A stretch of 18,998 nucleotides of DNA from Sphingobacterium thalpophilum (GCA_943325255.2 CALPOS020000016.1:1-18998); one strand, 5' to 3'; shown: positions 1 to 6,982, numbered from the stretch's first letter. A program made the numbers and translations. Notes: generated by a model from the sequence alone, not told the origin.

Positions 1-39
1 CAATTCAACAACTGGATTAGCTACTTTAATTTTTGCCAT
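1..39 (-). CDS. icd: Probable NADP-dependent isocitrate dehydrogenase, N-terminal 13 codons only
   Basis: Only the first 13 codons lie in the window, reading MAKIKVANPVVEL from the ATG at 39 and running off the left edge. From memory this matches the N-terminus of the eukaryote-like homodimeric NADP isocitrate dehydrogenases of flavobacteria, where the next residues are an acidic GDEMTR motif that cannot be seen here. That enzyme decarboxylates isocitrate to 2-oxoglutarate in the cytoplasmic TCA cycle. A -7-type promoter motif lies 37 bases upstream of the start. It is transcribed in the same direction as rplS, but the rplS terminator separates them, so it is probably its own unit. The identification rests on very few residues. 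Confidence 0.6.
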   Translation of the reverse strand, partial: MAKIKVANPVVEL

Positions 40-75
40 AAGATTGCATTTTAGTATTCGTAAATTTTGTGGAAG

Positions 76-83
76 CAAATATA
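76..83 (-). promoter_or_regulatory. Flavobacterial -7 box for the icd-like gene
   Basis: The minus strand reads TATATTTG, an exact match to the Bacteroidota -7 consensus TAnnTTTG, placed so that a transcript would begin about 30 bases before the ATG at 39. No TTG lies at the usual 17-23 base spacing; the nearest upstream candidate (TTTG at 116-113) is 29 bases away. The match is therefore to the -7 box only. Confidence 0.45.
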
Positions 84-197
84 ATAAAATCAAGTTCATA
101 GTGATTTACATCCAAAGCGTAATCGATTGAATTATGAATATGATAATCAAAGTAACGTATTTTGAGAAAATGTCAAAACCAAACTCATTTAATTGTC

Positions 198-230
198 AAA
201 AAAAAAGTCCCAACATAACATTGGGACTTT
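198..230 (-). terminator. Rho-independent terminator of rplS
   Basis: A perfect 10-bp stem (arms 204-213 and 221-230, AAAGTCCCAA pairing with TTGGGACTTT) encloses a 7-base loop. On the minus strand it is followed by an uninterrupted T run (206-198). It lies 21 bases after the rplS stop codon and ends the rplS transcript before the icd-like gene. Confidence 0.85.
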
Positions 231-250
231 CTGAAAACTTCAAGAAGTAA

Positions 251-601
251 TTATCTTCTTTTATCTCTAATTTTCGCTTTTTTACCAGTAAGTTCTCTAA
301 AGTAGAAAATACGAGCTCTACGAACGTGACCTTTTTTGTTGATTTCGATTTTTTGCAACGCAGGTAAATTTACTGGGAAGATACGCTCAACTCCAATAGC
401 TCCTGACATTTTACGAATCGTGAAAGTTTCTGTATTACCAGAACCTCTTCTTTGAATAACTACTCCTTTAAAAAACTGAGTTCTTGTTTTTTCACCCTCT
501 TTAATTTCGTAATACACTGTAATCGTGTCTCCAGCTCCGAATTCAGGGAAGTCTTTTCTTGCAACTAATTCGTCTTGAACGAATTTCATTAAATCTGCCA
601 T
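251..601 (-). CDS. rplS: 50S ribosomal protein L19
   Basis: Encodes 116 residues, the usual size of bacterial L19, a large-subunit protein at the interface with the 30S subunit. The family signature is clear: TFTIRKMSGAIGVERIFP in the middle (about residues 60-77) and a basic C-terminus containing RRARIFYFRELTGKKAKI. The start MADLMKFVQDEL is the normal L19 beginning. It lies downstream of trmD on the same strand, an association seen in many bacteria, but here a 201-base gap holds a dedicated promoter and a candidate structured leader. A strong terminator follows. Identification is secure. Confidence 0.98.
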   Translation of the reverse strand: MADLMKFVQDELVARKDFPEFGAGDTITVYYEIKEGEKTRTQFFKGVVIQRRGSGNTETFTIRKMSGAIGVERIFPVNLPALQKIEINKKGHVRRARIFYFRELTGKKAKIRDKRR

Positions 602-669
602 GATAATTGTTTTAATTATGGTTTTAAATCAGAGCAACATGCACGAGTTTCGCCAGAGGTTGGTCTAAG
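602..669 (-). promoter_or_regulatory. Candidate structured leader (5' UTR) of rplS
   Basis: The predicted transcript starts near 669, leaving about 68 untranslated bases. Its 5' end (TTAGACCAAC, 668-659) pairs with GTTGCTCTGA (638-629): nine pairs out of ten positions, one G-U, with a single C-C mismatch in the middle. The 20-base apical part (658-639) can form a small extra hairpin (GCGA with TCGT). Ribosomal protein genes are often controlled by their own product binding such leaders, and I recall that leader motifs have been proposed for ribosomal genes of Flavobacteria. The pairing is seen; autoregulation by L19 is inferred. Confidence 0.45.
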
Positions 670-675
670 TGGGCG

Positions 676-705
676 CAAATGTAATTAATAATTGATAATT
701 AACAA
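676..705 (-). promoter_or_regulatory. rplS promoter, -33 TTG and -7 TACATTTG
   Basis: On the minus strand TTG (705-703) is followed after 19 bases by TACATTTG (683-676). Both boxes match the flavobacterial consensus (TTG, 17-23 bases, TAnnTTTG) and the spacing is ideal. Transcription would begin near 669. Both boxes fall in the heptamer repeat array at 680-714: TTG is inside the second repeat unit and the fifth unit supplies the TACA of the -7 box. rplS therefore need not depend on read-through from trmD. Confidence 0.7.
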
Positions 706-714
706 TGGATAATT
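680..714 (-). repeat. 7-bp-period repeat array, five units (AATTATC type)
   Basis: Read on the minus strand from 714 to 680 the sequence divides into five heptamers: AATTATC, CATTGTT, AATTATC, AATTATT, AATTACA. It is the inverted counterpart of the array at 773-807, so the two can pair across a 58-base spacer. It carries the rplS promoter boxes. Confidence 0.7.
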
Positions 715-772
715 AAAAAAAAATAACAAACAACTTAAAGTTTCAACAATCTCATTATCAACAAGTAATCCT

Positions 773-807
773 AATTATCAATTATCAATTATCAATTGTC
801 AATTATT
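773..807 (+). repeat. 7-bp-period repeat array, five units (AATTATC type)
   Basis: Five consecutive heptamers: AATTATC three times, then AATTGTC and AATTATT. The last unit contains the trmD stop codon (803-805), so the array runs into the coding sequence. It faces the array at 680-714 in inverted orientation. Confidence 0.8.
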
Positions 808-1477
808 CTAATAAATCTGGTCTGCGATTTTTCGTATGCTCAAACGCTTTATCTTCCCGCCATTTGTCAATCTTCGCAAAATGGCCGCTGGTCAAAACAT
901 CAGGAACTTTCCAACCTTTATAATCTGCTGGTCGCGTATAGATTGGTCCCGACAACAAACCATCTTGAAAACTATCCGTCAACGCCGAAGTCTCATCGCT
1001 CAAAACACCGGGAATCAATCGAATCAATGCATCTGACAGCACCAAAGCACCCAACTCACCGCCGCTCAAAACGTAGTCGCCAATCGATATTTCTTTGGTG
1101 ATGAAATGATCCCGAACACGTTGATCGACGCCTTTATAGTGTCCACACAAAATGATAATATTGCCCAACATCGACATGGTATTCGCCATTTTCTGATCCA
1201 AAGTTTCCCCGTCAGGCGTCATATAAATGATTTCGTCGTATTCGCGTTCGCTCTTCAAATGGGTAATGCAAGCATCTATCGGCTGCACCATCATCACCAT
1301 GCCAGCGCCGCCGCCGAACGGATAATCGTCTACACTTTTTTGTTTATTGGTCGTATAATCGCGCAAGTTGTGAATGTGCACTTCCACCAAACCTTTGTCG
1401 ATGGCACGTTTCATAATCGAAGCCTCAAACGGACTCCGCAGTAATTCGGGTAAAACGGTAATAATGTCGATGCGCAT
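803..1477 (-). CDS. trmD: tRNA (guanine-N1-)-methyltransferase TrmD
   Basis: Encodes 224 residues. TrmD methylates N1 of G37 next to the anticodon using S-adenosylmethionine, preventing +1 frameshifting. Family motifs include DDYPFGGGAGMVM, LCGHYKGVDQRV, the knot segment ISIGDYVLSGGELGALVLSD, DSFQDGLL with the aspartate expected at the active site, and YTRPADYKGWKVPDVLTSGH. I chose the ATG at 1477 (MRIDIITVLPELL), the normal TrmD N-terminus. An in-frame ATG at 1525 would add 16 residues, but it lies upstream of the predicted transcription start and in the tail of a structured element. A matched promoter sits just upstream. rplS follows. Confidence 0.97.
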   Translation of the reverse strand: MRIDIITVLPELLRSPFEASIMKRAIDKGLVEVHIHNLRDYTTNKQKSVDDYPFGGGAGMVMMVQPIDACITHLKSEREYDEIIYMTPDGETLDQKMANTMSMLGNIIILCGHYKGVDQRVRDHFITKEISIGDYVLSGGELGALVLSDALIRLIPGVLSDETSALTDSFQDGLLSGPIYTRPADYKGWKVPDVLTSGHFAKIDKWREDKAFEHTKNRRPDLLE

Positions 1478-1497
1478 TGTTTTGCAGTTTTGGTCAA

Positions 1498-1525
1498 CAA
1501 ATGTACGAAGTTTTTTTAGGAGCAA
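1498..1525 (-). promoter_or_regulatory. trmD promoter, -33 TTG and -7 TACATTTG
   Basis: On the minus strand TTG (1525-1523) is followed after 17 bases by TACATTTG (1505-1498), an exact fit to the flavobacterial consensus. The -7 octamer is identical to that of rplS. Transcription would begin about 14 bases before the ATG at 1477, so the structured element at 1519-1622 would lie upstream of, and overlapping, the -33 box rather than in the trmD mRNA. Confidence 0.65.
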
Positions 1526-1622
1526 TTCCCGCTATACGTTACAATCTTTTGTGCTTGTCACCCTGAGCGCAGTCGAAGGGCTTTCCTGGCACAAAAGGAT
1601 TTCCACTGCTATCGGGGCTAGG
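1519..1622 (-). ncRNA. Structured Bacteroidota-type intergenic element, possibly Flavo-1-like
   Basis: On the minus strand AGCAGT (1610-1605) can pair with ATTGCT (1526-1521), enclosing a perfect 9-bp stem CTTTTGTGC (1597-1589) with GCACAAAAG (1554-1546). Three further pairs follow past one bulged C. The loop holds CCCTTCGACTGCGCTCAGGG (1580-1561), a sequence I recognise as widely dispersed in Bacteroidota genomes. The flanks TAGCCCCGATAGCAG and AGCGGGAATTGCTCCTAA also look like a recurrent Bacteroidota element. From memory it may belong to the Flavo-1 RNA family, but I could not check. The palindromic design leaves strand uncertain; no T-run terminator is seen. Its end overlaps the trmD -33 box. 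Confidence 0.45.
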
Positions 1623-1773
1623 GCAACTTCATCCCAATGAGCACTTGTCAGAAAATCTGCAATAATCAGTCCCATCAGGATTATCTGTGTGCTATCATCC
1701 ATTTGTAAATTTCCAAAGCTTCAAATTATCTAATTAAATTCGTAATTTCGCCCCACAATTTAAAAACACAAAA

Positions 1774-2706
1774 ATGGAAAACGGGATATACGCTAAATTC
1801 AACACTGCAAAAGGTGCGATTTTAGTAAAACTAACGCACGATTTAACACCAGGAACGGTTGGAAACTTTGTCGGATTGGCAGAAGGAAATTTAGAAAATA
1901 AAGTAAAGCCACAAGGGAACAAATATTACGATGGACTGAAATTTCACCGTGTGATTCCAGATTTTATGATACAAGGTGGTTGTCCACAAGGTATCGGAAC
2001 AGGTGGACCTGGTTACAATTTCGACGATGAGTTTCACCAAGATTTACGTCACGACACTCCAGGTGTTCTATCTATGGCGAATTCAGGACCAGGAAGCAAC
2101 GGTTCTCAGTTCTTTATCACGCACGTGGCAACACCATGGTTGGATGACAAACATACGGTTTTTGGAAATGTAATCGAAGGACAAGACGTTGTAGATGCTA
2201 TTGCACAAGGTGATTCTTTAGATAGCGTTGAAATAATTAGAGTAGGAGCAGAAGCAGAAAAATGGAATGCCATCGAAGCCTTTAGAACTTTCGAAGGTTC
2301 ACGCGCGAAAAGGGAAGCAGCAGCAAGAGCAGAAGCGGAAGCCGCTATGGAAAAATTAGCCGCTGGTTTCGAAAAAACAGAAAGCGGTTTGCGATATAAA
2401 ATGATCCAAAAAGGAAACGGTAAGAAAGCAGAAAATGGCAAAACGGTTTCTGTTCATTATTCAGGTTCGTTAGAAAACGGAAAAGTTTTCGATTCTTCCT
2501 ACACTAGAAAAAAACCAATCGAATTTCCATTAGGACAAGGTAATGTGATTGAAGGTTGGGACGAAGGAATAGCGTTATTGCAAGTAGGTGACAAGGCGCG
2601 ATTTGTGATTCCATCGCATTTAGGTTACGGATCTAGAGGCGCTGGCGGTGTGATTCCACCAAATGCTACGCTAGTTTTTGACGTTGAATTGATGGACGTA
2701 AAATAA
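1774..2706 (+). CDS. Dual-family peptidyl-prolyl isomerase: cyclophilin domain fused to FKBP domain
   Basis: Encodes 310 residues that catalyse proline cis-trans isomerisation in folding; no signal peptide, so cytoplasmic. Residues 1-158 are a cyclophilin: FHRVIPDFMIQGG places R59, F64, M65 and Q67 in the active site, W122 occupies the cyclosporin-contact position and H127 is present. Residues 160-200 are a charged, Ala/Glu-rich helical linker. Residues 205-310 are an FKBP with the pocket residues Y229, D240, F251, V258, I259, W262, Y285 and F302 all present. Such cyclophilin-FKBP fusions (CFBP) have been described in Flavobacterium. Both halves look catalytically competent. The upstream TAATTTCG (1743-1750) is one base off the -7 consensus. 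A terminator follows, so it is probably monocistronic. Confidence 0.95.
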   Translation: MENGIYAKFNTAKGAILVKLTHDLTPGTVGNFVGLAEGNLENKVKPQGNKYYDGLKFHRVIPDFMIQGGCPQGIGTGGPGYNFDDEFHQDLRHDTPGVLSMANSGPGSNGSQFFITHVATPWLDDKHTVFGNVIEGQDVVDAIAQGDSLDSVEIIRVGAEAEKWNAIEAFRTFEGSRAKREAAARAEAEAAMEKLAAGFEKTESGLRYKMIQKGNGKKAENGKTVSVHYSGSLENGKVFDSSYTRKKPIEFPLGQGNVIEGWDEGIALLQVGDKARFVIPSHLGYGSRGAGGVIPPNATLVFDVELMDVK

Positions 2707-2738
2707 GCAGCAAAGAACAATTTTTATATTCATAAAAT

Positions 2739-2772
2739 AAATCTCAATGGTACATGCTATTGGGATTTTTTT
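2739..2772 (+). terminator. Rho-independent terminator after the prolyl isomerase gene
   Basis: A 10-bp stem (2739-2748 with 2759-2768, AAATCTCAAT against ATTGGGATTT, one G-T pair) with a 10-base loop is followed by T residues through 2772. It lies 32 bases after the stop codon and 27 bases before the next gene. Confidence 0.75.
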
Positions 2773-2798
2773 ATATTTACAATCTAAATACTTGACAA

Positions 2799-3149
2799 AT
2801 GAAATCTATTTACCTTTTTGGAATTGCCGCTTTTGCTTTATTCGCATCATGCGGAACACCAGCAGCAGTAAGTTCAACTACAGCAAAGAAATCAACTGAC
2901 GAGAAAGCAAAACAGGAAACAGTAGCGGCTGCTCCAACAAACGAAGCGAAGTCATTGGTAATGACTCCCGCGCTCGCAGAAGGAAAAGATTTGTATGAAA
3001 ACAATTGTGCCAAATGCCACGACCTGTTTAAACCGCAGGACTATTCTAAAGAAAACTGGGCGCCTATTTTAGTATCAATGCAGGGAAAAGCGCATTTGAG
3101 CGATATTCAAATGGCTAGTATTTCGAATTATATTTACGCGCAGTTGTAA
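2799..3149 (+). CDS. Small monohaem cytochrome c lipoprotein
   Basis: Encodes 116 residues. The N-terminus is a lipoprotein signal (hydrophobic residues 4-16, lipobox FASC with C18 as lipidated cysteine), so the mature protein is membrane-anchored in the periplasm. A Ser/Thr/Lys/Ala-rich linker (about 20-58) precedes a minimal cytochrome c domain with haem motif C70-A-K-C73-H74. M95 or M105 could be the distal ligand. The specific redox partner is not evident. It is flanked by two terminators and so is probably a single-gene unit; TATATTTA (2772-2779), overlapping the preceding terminator, is a weak -7 candidate. Class is confident, role unknown. Confidence 0.9.
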   Translation: MKSIYLFGIAAFALFASCGTPAAVSSTTAKKSTDEKAKQETVAAAPTNEAKSLVMTPALAEGKDLYENNCAKCHDLFKPQDYSKENWAPILVSMQGKAHLSDIQMASISNYIYAQL

Positions 3150-3169
3150 TTCAATTAAAATCTTAAATA

Positions 3170-3199
3170 AAAAAACATCCCAATAGTAGGATGTTTTTT
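3170..3199. terminator. Bidirectional rho-independent terminator
   Basis: A perfect 11-bp stem (AAAAAACATCC 3170-3180, GGATGTTTTTT 3189-3199) with an 8-base loop. The T tract on the right serves the cytochrome gene on the plus strand, and the A tract on the left gives a T tract on the minus strand for the convergent gene ending at 3248. Confidence 0.85.
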
Positions 3200-3247
3200 T
3201 TATGAAGTTACAATGAATTTAGTTCAGGTTTTATAGATTTCTATGAA

Positions 3248-4114
3248 CTAATCATTAACTAGTATTTTTTCGGAAGTTACTAACTTCCCATTCTCAAACA
3301 ACTGAATCAAATACAATCCGCTAGTCAAATGATCTCTAGTAAGTGCAATTTTATTGCCACTCAAATGATCGATTTGCTTCACGATTTGCCCCATCGCATT
3401 GTACATTTTTAATGTTGTGTTATTGAAACTCAATTCAGAAGAAATCATTAGATCAGTTTGAAATGGGTTGGGGGTGAAACTTATTTTCGACGAAGCATCA
3501 TTATATCCATTAACTCCCAAAGCCTGACAATCTGTAGCGATGTCGTTATTGTATAATCCTAGATTGAAAACATTGACATCATTTTTGAAACTGCATTTCA
3601 TAAAATATATAGGATCAGAAAACAGTTCATAGAAGTTCCAAAAGGGGTAAGTTCTGTTTCCGACGCCTTCAATCCAAATTTCATCAGGCCACGATCCAGA
3701 AGATTGATGTAATCTCAATTGCCTTCTCAGTCCGCCATTGACACTAATATCATTGATGGCTGAGACTGTATAATCTACTAAACCACCGATGGCAAATTGA
3801 TCTCCCAACTGAAGGTTAAAATCAAGGAAAAGAACTTCATTACCATCAACAATTTTATAAACTTTTTTGTTATCAATATCTTCACGAAGCAAAAACTCCA
3901 TATTGCCAAAGAACGGATCAATAAACTTTTTATAGGTATGCGGACCAACAACCACATCTTCGCCCTGCGTAATGGTATAAGTTCCGGTTTCGCCTTTCCA
4001 CCCACTATAAAAAATAGTCCATTTTGGGTTGTCCGTTAACATAGGAGAATACTGTGCAGACGATGTTTCGTTGACCAACATAAAAAGCAATAATGCCAAC
4101 AGTTTTGTTTTCAT
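3248..4114 (-). CDS. Secreted protein with type IX secretion (type A) sorting domain
   Basis: Encodes 288 residues. Residues 1-20 are a Sec signal peptide with likely cleavage after SSA, before Q21. Residues 21-205 are a beta-rich region of unrecognised function. From about 212 the C-terminus is a T9SS type A sorting domain: FTPNPF (213-218), LKMYNAMGQIVKQI (235-248) and LTSGLYLIQLFENGK (263-277), which directs export across the outer membrane and is usually removed. It starts 27 bases after the glgC stop with no recognisable promoter, so it may be transcribed with glgA-glgC, though I see no reason to link it to glycogen. A bidirectional terminator follows. Confidence 0.9.
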   Translation of the reverse strand: MKTKLLALLLFMLVNETSSAQYSPMLTDNPKWTIFYSGWKGETGTYTITQGEDVVVGPHTYKKFIDPFFGNMEFLLREDIDNKKVYKIVDGNEVLFLDFNLQLGDQFAIGGLVDYTVSAINDISVNGGLRRQLRLHQSSGSWPDEIWIEGVGNRTYPFWNFYELFSDPIYFMKCSFKNDVNVFNLGLYNNDIATDCQALGVNGYNDASSKISFTPNPFQTDLMISSELSFNNTTLKMYNAMGQIVKQIDHLSGNKIALTRDHLTSGLYLIQLFENGKLVTSEKILVND

Positions 4115-4141
4115 TTTATCTGATTATTAAAGATTTATTCA

Positions 4142-5416
4142 TTACGCCACCGTGAATTCATCAGGCAATATCGCCCCTTTTTTTACCACGATGATTCCGT
4201 CTTTTACGGTATATAAAGGCGTGTTGGTGTCCGCTAGATGTTTACCACCGTTAAGGCGCACATCATTGCCAATACGACAGTCTTTGTCTACAATCGTGTT
4301 GTTTATAAAGCAGCGTTCGCCAATGCCGACATTGATAATGTTGTTGGCGATGTTGCTTCGGATTTCATCAATATTTTGATAATAGTCATTTCCCATCAAA
4401 TAGGAATTCAAGATTGTTGACCCAAAACCAATGCGACTTCTAATGCCAATCACAGAATGTTCAATGGTCGTTCCGTTAATAATACAACCTTCGGTAATTA
4501 TGGACTTGTCAATCGTTGAACTTCCAGTCACTTTCGATGGTGGCAAAACCCGCGCTCTCGTGTAAATTTTACTCGAATTATCAAACAAGTTAAATTTCGG
4601 AATATCATCCGTTAATCCCAAATTGGCCTCAAAAAACGAGTCGATGTTACCGATATCAGTCCAATAGCCTTCATATTGATAACTCAGTATTTTTTCTTTG
4701 CCTATTGATTGTGGAATAATTTCTTTTCCGAAATCTTTGGTATTCGGATTTTTCATTATTTCAACCAATAATTCTTTATTGAAAATATAAATTCCCATCG
4801 AGGCCAAATACAATTTACCTTCTGCTTTCATTTCGTCACTCACTTCGGAAGTCCATTGCGGTAATAAATCAGCCGCTGGTTTTTCTATAAACGATGAAAT
4901 AAAACTGTTTTCATCGGTTTTTAAAATTCCAAATTCGGGTGCTTCTTTTGAATTTACCGGTAAAGTTGCAATTGTAATGGTTGCGCCACTATCGTGATGG
5001 GCTTTGATCATTTTATTGAAGTCCATTTGATACAATTGGTCACCCGATAAAATCAATGCATAATCGAAGTCGTGATTCATAAAGTGTTGCATACATTGTC
5101 GGACCGCATCGGCAGTTCCTTGAAACCAGGTCGGGTTATCTGGCGTTTGTTCGGCCGCCAAAATATCAACGAAAGCCGTGCTGAAATGACTAAAATGATA
5201 GGTATTTTTTATGTGTTGATTTAAAGAAGCCGAGTTGAATTGTGTCAATACAAACATTCTTTTAATATCTGAATTGATACAATTTGAAATCGGAATATCT
5301 ACTAATCTATATTTACCAGCAATGGGAACCGCTGGCTTTGACCTTGTTTCTGTTAATGGCGCTAATCGTGAACCTTGTCCGCCACCCAAGATGATAGCTA
5401 AAGTTGATTTATTCAT
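4142..5416 (-). CDS. glgC: Glucose-1-phosphate adenylyltransferase (ADP-glucose pyrophosphorylase)
   Basis: Encodes 424 residues, close to the 431 of E. coli GlgC. It makes ADP-glucose and pyrophosphate from ATP and glucose-1-phosphate, the committed step of bacterial glycogen synthesis. The N-terminal nucleotidyltransferase motif GGGQGSRLAPLTETRSKP begins at residue 11. SGDQLYQ (124-130) carries the catalytic aspartate D126, FIEKP (176-180) the glucose-1-phosphate-binding lysine, and YWTDIGNIDSFFEAN follows at 251. The C-terminal third is a left-handed beta-helix type region with imperfect hexapeptide repeats. The start lies 4 bases after the glgA stop, so the two are one operon and probably translationally coupled. 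Confidence 0.97.
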   Translation of the reverse strand: MNKSTLAIILGGGQGSRLAPLTETRSKPAVPIAGKYRLVDIPISNCINSDIKRMFVLTQFNSASLNQHIKNTYHFSHFSTAFVDILAAEQTPDNPTWFQGTADAVRQCMQHFMNHDFDYALILSGDQLYQMDFNKMIKAHHDSGATITIATLPVNSKEAPEFGILKTDENSFISSFIEKPAADLLPQWTSEVSDEMKAEGKLYLASMGIYIFNKELLVEIMKNPNTKDFGKEIIPQSIGKEKILSYQYEGYWTDIGNIDSFFEANLGLTDDIPKFNLFDNSSKIYTRARVLPPSKVTGSSTIDKSIITEGCIINGTTIEHSVIGIRSRIGFGSTILNSYLMGNDYYQNIDEIRSNIANNIINVGIGERCFINNTIVDKDCRIGNDVRLNGGKHLADTNTPLYTVKDGIIVVKKGAILPDEFTVA

Positions 5417-5420
5417 TTCT

Positions 5421-6836
5421 TTACATTTTTAATGATTGATATACTTCAATATATTCTTCTGCCACTTTATCCCAAGAATGGTCAATTTGCTGAATTTTTT
5501 TTCGAATGTCGTCGAATTTTTTGGTGTCATGAAATAATTCGACTGCACGGGAAATAGAATGACAAACATCAAATACACTGGTGTCGTTGTGACAAATTCC
5601 AAAACCACCATCGCCCATATCGACAACAGTATCTCTTAAACCGCCGGTTCGTCGAACAATTGGAATATTTCCGTAACGTAGCGCGTACATCTGATTCAAA
5701 CCGCAAGGTTCCACGCGAGAGGGCATCAGTAAAAAGTCGGCGCCAGCATACAAAATATGCGCTAGTTTTTCATTATAGCCAATGTAAGCGTTATAATTTC
5801 CGTAATAAAAATGTTTCAAACCTTCCAGTTCTCGTTCAACGGTCGGATTGCCGGAACCTAAAATCAATATATTGATTTCTTGCGGATGCTGATTGAGCGC
5901 CACGCTGCAAATTTGTGGCAGCAAGTCCGCACCTTTTTCATCCACCAATCGTCCGATAAAAGTGAAAAGTGGTTTTGACGGATCTAAATTAAACTGCTCA
6001 CATAAGAATGCTTTGTTCGACGCTTTTCCCTTCTTGAAGTCTTTCAAAGTGTAATTAGCGTGCAATAACGGATCGGTTTTGGTATTCCAAACTTCCGTAT
6101 CAATGCCGTTTAAGATACCAAGAGATTTTGGTCGTTCCCATCGCAGTAAATTCTCTAAACCATTGGCGCGATTGCTAATTTCATCGAGATAACTTGGTGA
6201 AACGGTGGTTACTTTCCACGCACATTTGATGGCGGAAGCGAGTGGATTAACCATGCCATTCCACTCTAAATAGCCGATTTTGTATAGATCAAATTGTGGC
6301 AAGTAATGCAGTTTATCGTTGCCGAACCAACCTTGATATTGTCCGTTATGAATAGTAATTAATGTCGGAGTTCGTTCCAGATTTTGGTAATTATAGCAAT
6401 GCTGCACCATAAACGGAATCAAGCCGGAATGATGATCGTGACAATGAATTATGTCTGGAAGTTGATCGGTTTCGACGAGCCAATTCAAAAAAGCAATTTG
6501 AAATGAAAGAAAGCGCTCTGTGTCGTCTTCATAAGAATAAACATTCGGCCGGTCGAACAATTCTGGAATGGCGATTTGGTACAACTCAAATCCCAGTTGA
6601 TTGGTTTTTTCTTTCAATATAGCGTACGAGAAAAGAAAATGGCCCAATTTCAATTGGCCTTCATGCACCACATCATAGGCTGTTTTTTGAAAGAAAGCGT
6701 TATTGTAGGAAGGAACCACTACGCGCGCGCGATGTCCTAATTGATTTTGATATTTCGGTAAAGCGCCAACGACATCTCCTAATCCGCCTACTTTGGCAAC
6801 AGGATAACATTCAGCGCTGATGTGATAGATATTCAT
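5421..6836 (-). CDS. glgA: Glycogen synthase, GT5 family
   Basis: Encodes 471 residues from the ATG at 6836 (MNIYHISAECYPVAKVGG), the canonical GT5 start; an in-frame ATG at 6866 would add ten residues without family support. It transfers glucose from ADP-glucose to alpha-1,4-glucan. K15 of KVGGLGD matches the ADP-glucose-binding lysine, HCHDHHSGL lies at 131-139, FIGRLVDEKGAD (293-304) supplies the arginine and lysine of the donor site, and EPCGLNQMYALRYG (376-389) followed by RRTGGL carries the C-terminal glutamate. It is the first gene of the glgA-glgC pair. TACATTTA (6884-6877, minus strand) is one base off the -7 consensus and could be its promoter. Confidence 0.97.
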   Translation of the reverse strand: MNIYHISAECYPVAKVGGLGDVVGALPKYQNQLGHRARVVVPSYNNAFFQKTAYDVVHEGQLKLGHFLFSYAILKEKTNQLGFELYQIAIPELFDRPNVYSYEDDTERFLSFQIAFLNWLVETDQLPDIIHCHDHHSGLIPFMVQHCYNYQNLERTPTLITIHNGQYQGWFGNDKLHYLPQFDLYKIGYLEWNGMVNPLASAIKCAWKVTTVSPSYLDEISNRANGLENLLRWERPKSLGILNGIDTEVWNTKTDPLLHANYTLKDFKKGKASNKAFLCEQFNLDPSKPLFTFIGRLVDEKGADLLPQICSVALNQHPQEINILILGSGNPTVERELEGLKHFYYGNYNAYIGYNEKLAHILYAGADFLLMPSRVEPCGLNQMYALRYGNIPIVRRTGGLRDTVVDMGDGGFGICHNDTSVFDVCHSISRAVELFHDTKKFDDIRKKIQQIDHSWDKVAEEYIEVYQSLKM

Positions 6837-6982
6837 ATTTCGACAAGCTTGCTGATGAAGGATCAAATCCTTGCACTAAATGTATAAAAATATATGAAAC
6901 TAGAGTACAGTCGAATGTTATAAAAACTATACAGGTTTGAATTTATCTGCTTTGCAATCTCAAAATTATGGTTGCAAAAATG

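Noticed and set aside
1478..1525. Upstream extension of trmD by 16 codons to the ATG at 1525
   Set aside because: The added residues do not resemble TrmD, the start lies before the predicted transcription start, and it falls in the tail of the structured element; the ATG at 1477 gives the canonical N-terminus.
796..1640. Several plus-strand open frames opposite trmD
   Set aside because: They are antisense to a secure gene, overlap one another in different frames and have no recognisable protein features.
1662..1684. Inverted repeat ATAATC ... GATTAT between trmD and the prolyl isomerase gene
   Set aside because: Only 6 AT-rich base pairs with an 11-base loop and no T run; not distinguishable from chance.
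1541..1702. Minus-strand open frame of about 54 codons beginning at the ATG at 1702
   Set aside because: It runs through the structured element and the dispersed repeat, matches no family I know, and has no promoter; treated as a chance open frame.
6837..6866. Upstream ATG for glgA at 6866
   Set aside because: The ten added residues are not part of GT5 proteins, which begin with the beta-strand encoded from 6836.
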